Origin: Rheum nobile
Taxonomy: Eukaryota > Streptophyta > Magnoliopsida > Caryophyllales > Polygonaceae
Assembly (NCBI GenBank): GCA_027886185.1
Contig: WOAB01000188.1
Span: forward strand, 2,728,001-2,792,000
Direction of reading: 5' to 3'
Length of the DNA: 64,000 nucleotides
In this document: piece by piece, positions 1 to 11,449 of the stretch
How positions within the stretch are numbered: the first letter of the stretch is position 1
Layout: each line of letters begins with the position of its first letter
Program-made: the position numbers and the translations under genes
Notes under the pieces: generated by a model
Databases searched by the model: none
What the model was told of the DNA's origin: nothing
Seen by the model: the letters and a program-made list of their open reading frames with translations, nothing else

Positions 1-360
1 CGTAAGCTCTCTCTGTCTATATATCTATTTGTCTACATCTCTAGCAACCCATTCATTTTGAAATACTTGATTGCTTTCTGTTCAATTTAAAATTGATTTG
101 TGACAAAAAATGAACACATATTATAAATTGTTTTATTTGTCTACATCTCTACATCTCTAGCAACCCATTCATCTTATATCATCTATTGTTTTATTTCCTT
201 ATATGTCTATTTCTCTTTATGCAAGTATGATATTGAAATTCTATAATCATATACTAATGAAAATAGACAGAAGCAATGTATGTATGAAGGACATATTTTT
301 AAAAGTATATAGAAATATGTAAATAGACAGAAGCATTTTATAAATTACAGTCTTGTAAAT

Positions 361-466
361 AGAGAGGGTATTATTTAGTTTGTGCATAATATGCTCGGAG
401 GCGTTATTAGTTTCATCGGCAAAAGGACTAATCTAATACCCTCTCTGAGCATATTCTGCACAAACT
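361..466. repeat. Interleaved inverted repeat
   Basis: Two short segments recur as reverse complements, but in interleaved rather than nested order. Segment A (361-373, AGAGAGGGTATTA) matches 434-446, and segment B (377-400, AGTTTGTGCATAATATGC onward) matches 443-466. A simple hairpin would give the order A-B-B'-A'; here it is A-B-A'-B'. It may be a scrap of rearranged MITE ends. Confidence 0.5.
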
Positions 467-844
467 TTAAGGTAATCATGCATCCTCATTAAAGAAAGAA
501 AACGGTAATATAGTGGCTAGTTGTGCAGATTCTGCATAAACTTGTAATCATGCCTCAATCTAACACACGTAAAACAGTGTAATCTATATTTTATTTCTAT
601 GAATTATGTAATATCAAAACCCTTTCTCTTTATTGTAAATCATCACAAAACATTTCTCTTTACTATAAATCAGCACAAACCCTTTGACAAAATCACCACA
701 ACCCTTTCTCTTTACTGTAAATCATCTCTTCCATAGCATATCCTTTTTGTTTCATTTTTTTTCCTTTATGAGGATGTCTCGAGGTTGTGAAGAGATATGG
801 AAGGAGTATGTTCTCCACAGATCCAAAAGTGATAAATGTAATCA

Positions 845-1020
<176 letters not shown>

Positions 1021-1169
1021 ACAGATCCTTTGTTTGATTTATGTCCTAGTTCATCAATCTCTAAAAAAACTGAAATAATTTATTTCATATGAGCAGATCT
1101 GGAAGTTGGTGAAGAGATATGGAATGGGTGGATGTTCTGGCAAGCTCCAAAGATGATAAATGTAAGCAG

Positions 1170-1171
<2 letters not shown>

Positions 1172-1230
<59 letters not shown>
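1172..1230. repeat. (TC)n microsatellite
   Basis: An uninterrupted CT dinucleotide tract of 59 bases. On the minus strand it produces an artefactual Arg-Glu repeat frame. Confidence 0.97.
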
Positions 1231-1231
<1 letters not shown>

Positions 1232-1762
1232 ACATTGAGAAGAACATGACAAATAGATATTCAATATTGCATAGAGTAGAGTGAATGAAAGGATAAAAAT
1301 TAGATATTCGATGTTGCACATAGGTTCTAAATTATTACCTTGTAACTGAGTTATGGTTTTCTTGAATAAAAATATCAGTTCTGTTTGAAATGTTAAATCT
1401 GAATCCTTGCAAAGTAGACACTGAAGTTATATTTGAAATGGTATATGCATTACAAATGAAATAACTGATTCTGCTTTAGTTAAGCATTACCTCTTAAATG
1501 TCTATTTTCTGCTGTAGTTAATCTTATGAAATAACTGAGAAGGTCTAGATTTATAGAGGAATATGTGAAAGAGATGTAGTCTTGTATTAGAAGTTTCGGT
1601 AGAACAAATTATGTTTATTTTGGAATTTTTGGAATGCACATATTTTTCTATATCATATCTTCGTAGTAATCTTTTTAATTTTGTACATAACTATTCTGTA
1701 CGGCTGATAATGATTCTATAATATATTTTGACTTTTTTGTTCAAATCTTGTAATCAGTGTTG

Positions 1763-2080
1763 CTTTTTATGGATATGTTATGATTTGCAGAATTTCTAAC
1801 ATTGGAAAACAGAGAAAGCACACTTTTTATGGATATGTTATGATTTGCAGAAATTATGCAATCAGTGTGTATGCGGTTTTATCATTTCTGTGCAGGGTTT
1901 GTGCATTGTTTTGTAATATTTGTGGTTGGTTTTGTGTCAAGAGTTTTGCTGCATTTCTGTAATGCTTATGTAATTTTTGTATGCTTCATATTTAGGTTCT
2001 TGTCTTTTATTCGGTTTTGTAATATGTGTGCAGGTTTTGTGTATTGTTTTGGCATATTTGGGGTTGGTTTTCTGTTTTAA
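1763..2080. repeat. Short direct repeats
   Basis: A 29-base unit containing TATGGATATGTTATGATTTG occurs at 1763-1792 and 1823-1852, offset by 60 bases. A looser repeat (GGTTTGTGCATTGTTTTG and similar) occurs near 1895 and again near 2035. This is simple local duplication in T/G-rich DNA with no coding signal. Confidence 0.6.
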
Positions 2081-2357
2081 TGTCGTGTAGGCTATGTCAT
2101 AATTTTTTTTTCAATATGTTCTATGTTACTGTGAATCCAATATTTATCGTAAAACAGGTTTGAAAAAGCATTTACAACTTTTTTTTTGTTTAATTCTCAA
2201 ATATTGGATATTATTCATATAAAATGTAGCTCGTAATTTTATTTGCTTCTTTTTTTTGGAAAGATTAAGCATACCTAAAAAAAGTACAGAGATATTCTTT
2301 ACAAAAATATGTCAGAATGAAAGATTTTAAAAAAAAAATCCCATTAAATGGACTGAT

Positions 2358-2392
2358 GACACGTGTCAAAATTAATTCAGCGGTGACACGTG
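2358..2392. promoter_or_regulatory. Two G-box (CACGTG) motifs
   Basis: A palindrome GACACGTGTC lies at 2358-2367 and a second CACGTG at 2387-2392, in a locally GC-richer patch (2345-2450). G-boxes bind plant bZIP and bHLH factors. No transcribed gene is visible next to them, so function is doubtful; they could be part of an old transposon end. Confidence 0.25.
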
Positions 2393-2798
2393 ACAGCGAC
2401 AAACGCGGGTTTAATCTCGTGGCGCGTGCTACTTAGCCGCCATTCTGCTTTAGTTATTATATAGTAGATTGGCCGACGAACCAAAGACAGGACCGAAAGA
2501 GAATCTTTTATTTAGTTTGTTACAATGTTAATTTATACAGATTCATATTGTTTGGATATTCTGATAGTATGCCCTAAGTTGTAAAACCAGATTCGCTCAT
2601 ATCTACCTCAATCGTTCAATCTAAACGCTTGGACAATTAAGAAAACAAAAGCACAAACGAACACCGAGAATTGTTTACGCAGTTCGAACAAAGTCCTACG
2701 TCTGCGGAGTCCTCAAGAGGGGAGGTTCATCCAATCTACTAGGCAACTCAAGGCCAAGGATAGTCAGTTACATGCAAGCACTCAGAAAGCAAAGTAAT

Positions 2799-3359
2799 GA
2801 ACACTATAGCATATAAGAAGCGGCACACAGGCCAAAAGAAGAAGAAGAGCTAGAGAAATGTCTCCTGAAAGGACAACCGCGAAGCTTGCTCCCAAGCTTT
2901 GCACCGCCACACCACCACAGTGACAAGGAATGCTCTTGAACACTATAGTAGAGAAGAAGCGGCACACATGCCAAAAGAAGAAGAAGAGATAGAGAAATGT
3001 CCCTTGAAAGGACAACCGAAAAGCTTGCTCCCAAGTTGTGTACCGTCGCGCCACCATAGTGACAAGGAAGGCTCTTGAACACTATAGCAGAGAAGAAGCG
3101 GTACACAGGCCAAAAGAAGAAGAAGAGCTAGAGAAATGTCCCCTGAAAGGACAACTGCGAAGCTTGCTCCCAAGCTTCGCACCGCCGCGCCACCACAGTG
3201 ACAAGGAAGGCTCTTGAACACTATAGAAGAGAAGAAGCGGCACACATGCCAAAAGAAGAAGAAGAAGAGCTAGAGAAATGTCCCTTGAAAGGACAACCGC
3301 AAAGCTTGCTCCCAAGTTTCGCACCGCCGCGCCACCACAGTGACAAGGAAGGCTCTCAC
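2799..3359. repeat. Four tandem ~139-bp units in left copia LTR
   Basis: Units begin with GAACACTATAG at 2799, 2938, 3077 and 3216. The first three are 139 bases and the fourth about 144. Each contains the phrase GAAGAAGCGGCACAC and a CTTGCTCCCAAGCTT core. The right LTR has only two units (12212 and 12351), so the array changed in copy number after insertion or during reverse transcription. Confidence 0.95.
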
Positions 3360-3371
3360 GAACACTCTTCT

Positions 3372-3600
3372 TGTAACACCCCCAAACTCGGCGTGTTACT
3401 GCCGTGGATTCTACCCAGAACCCACCGGGCAAAGGTAAACAAACATAATAACGACGATAGCGGAAGTGACTAACAAACTTGAATTTAATAAAATTAATGG
3501 TGAAAATGAAATGAATGTCTAACATATAGTCAACTAGACTCAACAATAATGTCAGAGTACACAACAGAATACAAAAGAAAGCTCAAACCCTAGTAATTTC
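3372..3600 (+). repeat. Left inverted terminal repeat
   Basis: This pairs with 6440-6666. Shared stretches include CCGTGGATTCTACCCA, ATGGTGAAAATGAAATGAAT and ACAATAATGTCAGAGTACAC when the right end is read in reverse complement. Confidence 0.85.
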
Positions 3601-3789
3601 TAGTATATATATAGTTTGCTTCTTGCTTCATGGGAAATTCTGCCGTTCTTTGTTCATTCCAAATCAACCCATCTCTTCCTTTACTCATTTGTCTTCCTCC
3701 TAAGCCACATATGATGCAAGTCGATCCCAAATCCAGCTTGTGTTCAACAATTAAGTAGGCTAACAGTCCAATGATGGGCACACATACGA

Positions 3790-4850
3790 AGCCTTTGTTT
3801 GGTTGGATCTCTCCATGGTAATCATCATTGAGTTATATTTCAATGAGTAGGGTTGAAGTGCATAATGATCTTAGGATGTAAAGTGATGAATAATTAAGGC
3901 CATAAGATCTAAGAAGTTGATGGATAAGATTAGAGTGACAAAATTGTAAATATTATTATTTTCATAATATTTTTTTATAAAAAAGTTTTTTTTTGAAATA
4001 AATATTTTTGCAAAAAAAAAGAAATTAATTTTTTTTCCTAATTTTTTTTCGTATTTTTTCAAAAAATATTTTATTTAATTATATTGTATATCAAGTGCAT
4101 AAATAAGCACAAAAAATGCATTTATAATGAATTCAAAGTGCATATATAAGCACATTTTTAATGCTCACATATACTGTATCTTTAATATGATAAAGTGCAT
4201 GCTATAATATGTAAATGTGCATGTTTAACATGTATATTAAAAGTACACATTTTAGCTAGTGTATGTTTATTGTACTAAAAATGCATATGTAGTATGTTAA
4301 AGTGCATACTTAATATGTTAAAAAGTGTATATGTAATTATGTTAAAGTGAATGCTCAATATTCCAAGTTAAGTGCATGCATGTGTAAGTATATTAAAGTG
4401 TATGTTTAGTAATCTAAAATTAAGTATATATGTAAATATATTAAAGTACATGAGTAGTATGTTAAAATACATGATTAAAATGTTAAAGTGCATGATACTA
4501 ATTTTTCCAGAAAAGTGTTCATGAAAAATAAAAAAAATAAAAATTTGGGGAAAAAGTATTTTTTGGGAAAAAAAGTTTTTTGGGGACAAAAATATTTTTG
4601 AAAAAAAAATATTTAGAAAAAAAAATTCGGAATCTATTTTTAAAAAATAAATATAAAATTAAAAAAGTTAATTATATTTACAAGTTTATCACTCCATGTG
4701 TTTTAATCCTAACTCTTCATTCCTACAATCTAATGGCTAAAAAAATCCTCATTTTATACCCTAAACACTCTCCTCATATGATCCTTACTCTATATTTCAA
4801 TCCTCAATTTAGAGTATTTATTTTATCCAAATCAGTTTCTAATTAAGATT
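3790..4850. repeat. Diverged inverted repeat with GTGCAT-rich centre
   Basis: Inside the 3.3-kb insertion, 3800-3970 and 4670-4840 resemble each other as reverse complements (TATTTACAA, CACTCYA and a CATCCTAAGATC-like block in order). The middle is very AT-rich with many AAGTGCAT or GTGCATA motifs (4090-4500). It looks like an older MITE or foldback nested within. The boundaries are approximate. Confidence 0.4.
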
Positions 4851-6440
4851 AATGGTTATAGTTCTAGGCCTGATTAAGGTGTACTTTTAAGATAGAAGAT
4901 TATATATTGTCTTGGGATATTAGAGAGTTTGTTATGAATTCGCAGCCGGTTACGGTGTCATTCGTGTATGTTTTTGATTACGAAAATTTATGAAAATTTT
5001 ATGGACGATAGGTGACATAGCATAGAGCATGTATGTAAAATTTTATGATATTTGGATCTATATCGAAGGATATAAAAATCTATGAATGAATTTCAGTATT
5101 CAGGAAAAACTAGATAGGACGTTATACTTTGAATCATTATAAATTGAGTTTAGATAGGAATTGAGTGTATGATATGTAGATGGACTCGTCTTGAATCCTA
5201 GTTTATGTATATTAAGGGTTTGTTTATTTGAACCATTTATCAAGGCTTTTTTTGTAAATAAATACTTTTATAACATAATAATGTTTGGTGATTTAGTTAA
5301 TTTATTGAAAAAAGTAGAGCGAGGAGAATGAAAATTTAAAAAAATAGGATAATGATTTGGCACAATTTACAAAACAGTACAAATACTTATTTCAAAAAAA
5401 TGGCATTATCAATGAAAATGGCATTATAATAGATTGAGCCATACAAACCCTAAATTTCATGATTTTTGAGAAACGTTAGGTTATGTTTTTCTATGCAAAA
5501 CCGAGTTAGGGTTCGAATCTGAAAACTACAGTATAGCAGTGGAGTGTATTTGCAATATCTTTTTCGTTTGAAGTCCGATTAAGGTGATTCTTGAGGTATT
5601 AGGTTCGTAACATTAAAGGCTATATTTCTGTAAAATTTGATAAATTGTGGAAGTCGTTTGGTCTAGGTTTTGTATTTTACAAGTTAACTCTCACATTCTG
5701 AAAATTTGTTGTCTTTCATTTATAAGTGTGTTTTGAAAGGTTTTCGTGTTGATATGTGGTTTTGTATTCATAAGGCTTGTTTAGGTTGGGTTCGAATAAC
5801 GACTGCTCTTTGTTGTGTGTTATTGTTTGGTTTTGAAGTAAGTCTCCCAAGACTTATTTAGTTGATTGTCTTGGCTTGCATGACGATTGTATTTCTGGAT
5901 TCTATATGGAATTCCTATGTTTCTTTGTTCTGTGACTTAGCTGAAATATACGAATGATTTATGTGGTTACCTTTCTATGTGTCTTAGTTATGACACATAA
6001 TGTGTTACTATTGCGGTTTAGCCTCTCATAGAAGAACAAATGTTGCTTGTACGTGTGGCATTATTGTGGTTGGACAATCGATGTATATGTGTTGTGTGTT
6101 GTTGTGTTGTGTTCGGTGTTGTACTATTGTGTGTGCGTGCATGTGTTGTGTTGTGTGTGTGTGTGTTATTTTGTGTGTTGCTATTAAGTCGTGATTCCGC
6201 TGTGTTCGTTTGATTATCTTAGTAATTTACTATGATGTGCGTTTAAACTTTCGTTAAACTTTGTTTGTAATTTGTCTGTTTAGTTTCTGGATAAATGTGA
6301 TTTGATTGTGGGTTCATCGCTGAGATCCCAATTACTATTCCAGGTTACTCTGGGGGTTTCTGTTCGTCCATTTGTTTTCGATTATAGGTTTTCCTCTTTG
6401 CACAGTTTGAATGCTACATGGAGGAGTTGGAGGTGCTCGA
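4850..6440. other. Non-coding interior of the 3.3-kb insertion
   Basis: AT-rich in its left part and T/G-rich in its right part (TGTGTTGTG runs at 6080-6185). The open frames are short and resemble nothing known. No polypurine tract, primer site or transposase motif was seen. Confidence 0.5.
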
Positions 6441-6666
6441 TAGTGGTGCTAGTTTAGCCTTTGGACTTCCTTTTGTATTCCGTTGTGTACTCTGACATTA
6501 TTGTTAAGTCTTGTGTTACACATTCATTTCATTTTCACCATTAGTTTTACTGAGTTCCATTCTTGTAGTCGCTTCCAATGTCGTTGTTATTCAGTTTGTT
6601 TCCCTTTGCTTGGTGGGTTATGGGTAGAATCCACGGCTGTGACACCTCGGGTTTGGGGGTGTTACA
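6440..6666 (-). repeat. Right inverted terminal repeat
   Basis: Reverse complement of 3372-3600, with scattered substitutions and one small gap. It ends GGGGTGTTACA next to the CTTCT duplication. Confidence 0.85.
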
Positions 6667-7306
6667 CTTCTCTCTTTTTGTGGTCTTCTCTCTCAGACTC
6701 AAGCCAAAGCTTTGAGCAACAATGGAGTAGCCATAAATCGCTTTCAAAGAGAGCTCTCTAGGTTAGCCATCGTAGTTGAGGAACAGTGAGCAAGAGTGCG
6801 GCGCTTAGGGTTGGAGGAGAGGCTTTAAACCTCCTCCAAGTAATCCAAACGGCACGTTTCACACGCAGAGAGCCAGCTTCTTCAACTCGGCCATAACCCA
6901 TCATCTTGGGCCTTCAACCCAGCAACACAGATGAGGCCTATTACAAAGACATAGCCCAATACACGTGAAACATGGGAAGCAACAGATGAACAATCCCAAT
7001 GACCAAAGCCAGAGCCTCAAGTGTCGGCTAAAGTGACTTAGCCAATCATGACTTAGTCACTTGAGCTCACTTGTGCCTCAATGGTTTGGTCAGCATGGTT
7101 TAACCACCACTCCCCTACATAGTGTTCTAGAATGCTTAACATAAGTGCTTGCAATAAAATTATACATGTCCAAATTACAACAACTTAGGATTAGATACAT
7201 AACAAATGCCCTCATAATCCAAACATTGGTGTAGTACCAGAGTCGCCAGTTGTAGATAGGGGTCATAGTCCTCTCGTCCATCGTCGGCCTCTAGGCTCAG
7301 GTGGTC

Positions 7307-8130
7307 TCAGGCAACATCCCAAATGTGCAAAAAATTCCTGCAAAATGAGAACTTGTCAGTAGTCACAATCTTGGTTCCAAAATCAACAGGATTTTTATCC
7401 CCTTTCACCTTCCTTACCACCAGAACCTTTTCTTCCACCTTATCTTGAATAAAGTGGTGTCTAACATCAATATGTTTATACCTTTCATGGTACATGGGAT
7501 CCTTGCACAAGTATAATGCACTTTGGTTGTTCATATACAGCACAAGCATAAGTGGAGCAGTCAAGATTTCACCAAGAATTATTGTCAACCATATTGCCTT
7601 TTTAGCTGCCTCAGTGGCAACAATATATATGCTTTAGTGGAGGATAGAGCAACAATAGATTGTTGCTGAGATTTCCAAGAGATACAATTACCAGCCCAAG
7701 TGTAGTAATAAGCAGTGGTAGACTTTCTAGTGTCTTTATTACTAGCGTAATCAGAGTCAACATATCCATGCAGTTCATTTCTAGAAGTATGCTCATAGTA
7801 AACAAGACACAAGTTTTCAATACTACACAAATATCTCAGCAGAAATTTCATAGCACTCTAGTGACACTCAGCAGGATTAGACATGAATCTACTAAGCACA
7901 CTTATAGCAAAGGCAATATCAGGTCGAGTGCACAACATTGCATACATGACAGACCCCACAACAACATCATAGGGAACATGAGACATCTTAGCCATTTCAG
8001 CAGGTGTTTTAGGACAGTGCTCCTTGGTCAATTCTAAGTTCCCTCCTAAGGGCATTGAGGTGGGTTTAGAATTTAGCATGCTAAATTTTTCAAGAACCTT
8101 ATGCACATAATCACTCTGAGAAAGCCACAT
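7307..8130 (-). pseudogene. Copia pol C-terminus: RT end and RNase H
   Basis: Three minus-strand pieces in different frames encode the end of the copia polyprotein. 8130-7858 matches the segment after the RT active site (MWLSQSDYVHKVLEKFSM, VGSVMYAM..RPDIAFA). 7851-7585 is RNase H (GYVDSDYASNKDTRKSTT, ISWKSQQQSIVALSSTKA). 7588-7307 is the conserved tail (MYHERYKHIDVRHHFIQDKV). The frame changes near 7855 and 7600 show indels. It would act in the cytoplasmic virus-like particle to remove RNA from the hybrid. It is dead as it stands. Confidence 0.9.
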
Positions 8131-8793
8131 TTTCTTTTTCTTTCTATCTCTAGTGATATTAATGTCAAGAATTCTCTAGGCAATGCTCAAATCTTTCTAT
8201 CAAAATGCAGTTTTAAGTCTCTTTTCACACTAAAAACAAGCACCTTAGAACTACACATAATTAAGATATCATCAACATATAGAAGCACAAACAAGGGAGT
8301 TTTGGATTTAATGTCCTTAAAGTAAAGACAAGTGTCATAACTGCTTCTAGAGAAGCCCAAATTTCTCATGCAAGCGTTAAAATTAATGTTCCACTGCCTA
8401 GGGGATTGTTTAAGTCCATATATAGATTTTTTCAATAAACAAACATGCTTAGATTCTCAATCACAAACCCCTTAGGCTGTCTCATGTAAATAGTCTCAAG
8501 AAATCACCATGCATGAAAGCAGTTTTAACATCCATTTGTTCTAGCTCTCAGTCAAACACAACAGTCATGGCAAGAAGCAATCTTAAAGTTTTGTATTTCA
8601 CCACGAGGGCAAAAATGTCATTATAGTCAAATCCCTCTTTCTGTGTGAACACAAGTCTGGCTTTATACCTAGGGGGTCACCCTTGTGAGTTCATTCTTTC
8701 AATTTATAAATCCACTTACAGTCTATTAACCTAACAATTTTAGGTTTTGGAACAAGTTCCCATGTATTATTCACAAGCATAGACTTATACTCC
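8131..8793 (-). pseudogene. Copia reverse transcriptase core, broken
   Basis: The minus-strand frame 8435-8187 carries the copia RT hallmark KKSIYGLKQSPRQW followed about 40 residues on by the catalytic YVDDILI. The upstream part (8440-8793) matches the RT palm/fingers only across several frames, with stops near 8455 and frameshifts near 8510 and 8650. The metal-binding Asp pair is present, but no continuous enzyme can be read. Neighbours on both sides are parts of the same polyprotein. Confidence 0.88.
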
Positions 8794-9634
8794 TCATGCA
8801 TAGCTTTCAAGTTTCAACCACTCTTTAGCATGCATACACTTAATAGCAATCTCATAAGTCTCAGGAGTAATTGAATTTACAACATGCTCATCAGTAATAA
8901 AGGCAAACTCAACAAGGTTCAGATCAAAATGCTCAGCAAACAAAGATGACATAAATCTCCTATTAGGTATGATAACCCTAGGTTGTATGTCTCTAGTGAG
9001 TTGATAATCATTCACATCATTAGGAGGCTCAACATTATCATGCTCAGAGTCATTCACAGAATCTTTCATAGAATCATTCACAGAATCATTCACAGAATCA
9101 TTCACAGACATGCCACTAGGAGAGTTAGAGCCACTTACCTCCCGACCTGATTAGTGAGGATTCTGATCTTCACTGACATGGTCAGTTTCAGCAGCTTGAC
9201 CTTGCTCATTTGAGTCCAATGACTCCTCGGATGATGAAGAACTTGAGTTGTGACCACTGTTAAACTCATCTTCTCCATCACTTGCAGCTTCATGAGGAAA
9301 AAAGAACCTCACTTCTCCTTGCTCACTAGTACATGTGCTCACAGTAGATGTGTTAGAAACATTTTTAAAATGGAAATCAACCTCATTAAAGGTCACACTT
9401 CTAGATGTCAAAACCTTATAGCCATGAGGTTGAACAAGAAGAAGTTTATAACCCTTAACAGTTAACACCCTCAGGATACCCCAACACCTTTCAAAGCCCT
9501 TGGTTACAACTTACCTTGAGACACTTGTGCATATGCAGTACAACCAAAAGGTTTAAGATGAGATAATTAAGTCAAGTGTCTTTCTACTCCACATCTCTTG
9601 TGGTGTTTTGAAGTTCACCACAGAAAATGAAGAC
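8794..9634 (-). pseudogene. Copia integrase C-terminal / linker region
   Basis: The minus-strand frame 9468-9151 has the conserved integrase-RT linker (KGYKLLLVQPHGYKV, RSVTFNE) followed by an acidic/Ser-rich stretch. 9111-8794 continues it with a run of VNDS repeats. Between 9634 and 9469 recognisable linker phrases (NFKTPQEMW) appear with stops. The section links integrase to RT in copia polyproteins and is normally variable. Stops near 9148 and 9500 interrupt it. Confidence 0.75.
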
Positions 9635-9637
9635 CTG

Positions 9638-11320
9638 TTAATCAGGTAACAAGCAGTTATAACTTGTAATTGCCTCTCCCCAAAGTAAGGGCTTCATCCC
9701 AGCACCAATGAGCATGCATCTTTCTTTTTCAAGCAAAGTCTTGTTCATCCTCTTAGCAATACCATTCTGCTGAGGGGTGCCCGGGACAGTGAGGTGTCTT
9801 TTGAATCCAGATTGAGCACAAAAATCATTGAAAGCATGGTTACAGAACTCAAGGCCATTATCTGTCTTTAGACATTTAAATTTCTCACTTGACTCACTCT
9901 CAACTGAAGTCTTCCATATTTTAAAGGTATGAAAAGCTTCATCCTTAGATTTCAACATATAAATCCACACTTTTCTAGAATAATCATAAATGAAGGATAT
10001 AAAGTATCTTCTACCTCCTATTGTGTCAACCTGAGCAGGTCCCCACAAATCAGAGTGAACATACTCTAGAGGCTTCTTAGCAAGATCAACGGGTTTCTTG
10101 TCAAGCAAGCCAGTTTTAAACAGATAATTAAGGCCTTTCATTCCAATGTGACCTAGCCTTTCATGCCAGATTTTTGTATGTTCAAGGCTCATATTATTAC
10201 TTACTATTGTAATGTTTAGTTTAGGAGTTGTCAATACATAGTACAACCCTCCTTTATTAACACACTTGATAAGGGAGACATTATTTCTAGTGACCTTCCT
10301 TATGCCATTGTAAGTAACAATATGGCACCCCAAATCATCAAAATAAGACTCATACATCAAATTCCTTCTAAGATCAGGCACCCATCTGACATGTTGAAGG
10401 ACCCTAACAACCCCATCATGCATTCTCAATGGCACATTCCCAATAACCCTAATAGGTAATGAGATGTGGTCCCCTAGGAGAATCTCACCCCCATCACACT
10501 CATGCAAGGAACTAAAAGATGACTTATCATAAGCAGCATGTATAGTACATCCAGAGTCAAGTATCCAAGCATCACAGGTATTGGAATGAGCACACATAAG
10601 CAATTCAAAGGGATACTGAGAAGGAGTTTCAACAAGAGCAACAATCATCTCATTAGTATTAGACTTGTTCTTTTCATCTTTTTGTTTCTTATGACATTCT
10701 TTAATGAAATGCCCCTTTTTACCACAGTAAAAGAAACTCTTAGTGTCTTTCTTATCATTTTCAGTTTTGTCATGTTTGTCACCCTTAACCTTATCTTTCT
10801 TCTTATATTTCTTGGTCTTAGTCTTAGATTTAGCCATTAAGACTTCAGACTTGTTCTCAGTTTTCTTCTCACCTTTAGACTTAAACACATTCATAAGTTC
10901 ATTTTTCTCTTGAATAGCCTCAACTATTTTCTCTTTAGTCAATTTCTCATAGCTATACTGGATAACATCTTTAAATGTGTCAAACTGAGAGGGAAAAGAA
11001 CTCAGAAGAAGAACAACCTGGTGAGAATCTTTTATCTTGTCATCACATCTTTCAAGTTCTTGGTTCATTCTCAAGAATTTATCCAAGTTTTCATTCAGAG
11101 ACAAGTTAATATCCATCTTAAAGGTGAACAAATGACACATCGATGAAATCCTACTAGGCAAAGACTTAGTCAAGTATAAGTCTTCTAAAGCCTTCCAAAG
11201 AGCCTTAGAGTCTGTAATACTTACAACCTGACGAGCCACGTCATCAGCAAGCCTAATCATGATCTCAGAGTGAGCTTCTTCATCAAGCTCAGCCTTGGTC
11301 TCATCCGAGGTGTTAGCAGG
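9638..11320 (-). pseudogene. Copia gag-protease-integrase segment
   Basis: A 540-codon open stretch (11260-9638), in frame with the gag start across one stop at 11321-11323. In order: UBN2-type gag, Lys-rich linker, zinc knuckle (FFYCGKKGHFIKEC), protease (WILDSGCTIH), pre-integrase (HERLGHIGMKGL) and the integrase core (HSDLWGP, TDNGLEF). Three defects are visible. The first Cys of the knuckle is Phe. The Cys pair of the HHCC finger is deleted (GLLDKKPVDLAKKPLEYVHS). The position normally held by the catalytic Glu (consensus QQNGxAERMN) reads QQNGIAKRMN, so Glu is Lys. The protease Asp is intact. Confidence 0.93.
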
Positions 11321-11323
11321 TAA

Positions 11324-11446
11324 TTAGTCTCCCTTGACTGCCTTCCAACGCTTCTCCGTAATGAGAATGGCTTTCATCTTGACTTGCCACATGGCAAAGT
11401 TTGTGGTCCCATCAAAGGGCTTAACCCTTATACTGTTTTCTGCCAT
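11324..11446 (-). pseudogene. Copia gag N-terminus
   Basis: I chose the ATG at 11446 because it opens with MAENSIRVKPFDGTTNFAMW, the usual start of a copia gag (FDGxxxxxW). Residues upstream of it are hydrophobic and atypical. The frame ends at a TAA (11321-11323), then continues in frame into the rest of gag, so one substitution separates the pieces. Gag builds the virus-like particle. Confidence 0.85.
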
Positions 11447-11449
11447 AAC

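Larger units (their letters stand above)
3372..6666. mobile_element. 3.3-kb insertion with ~220-bp inverted ends
   Basis: It lies inside the copia LTR. The empty site is visible in the other LTR (near 12497-12510), and the flanking CTTCT (3367-3371 and 6667-6671) is a 5-bp target duplication. The ends are TGTAACACCCCCAAAC and its inverse. The inverted similarity continues for about 220 bp with point changes and a small gap. No transposase or polyprotein is seen inside. TG...CA ends plus a 5-bp duplication point to an LTR-integrase product; long inverted ends point to a foldback-like element. The same TGTAACACCCCC start forms the outer end of the gypsy LTRs at 38934 and 48995, so an LTR-derived, internally inverted origin is my first guess. 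Confidence 0.85.
2580..7204 (-). repeat. Copia 3' LTR (left), split by insertion
   Basis: It starts TGTAAAACCAGATTCG and ends ATACATAACA, both matching the right LTR at 11993-13037. It contains four 139-bp tandem units where the right LTR has two, and the 3372-6666 insertion. The sequence inside its right edge (7205-7220) reads ATTATGAGGGCATT on the minus strand, a weak polypurine tract. Confidence 0.93.

Noticed and set aside
2782..3564. Overlapping minus-strand ORFs with repeated Leu-rich motif
   Set aside because: They are translations of the 139-bp tandem units in the copia LTR, present in several frames.
4090..4500. GTGCAT-rich region as a satellite array
   Set aside because: Spacing is irregular and no constant unit length can be defined.
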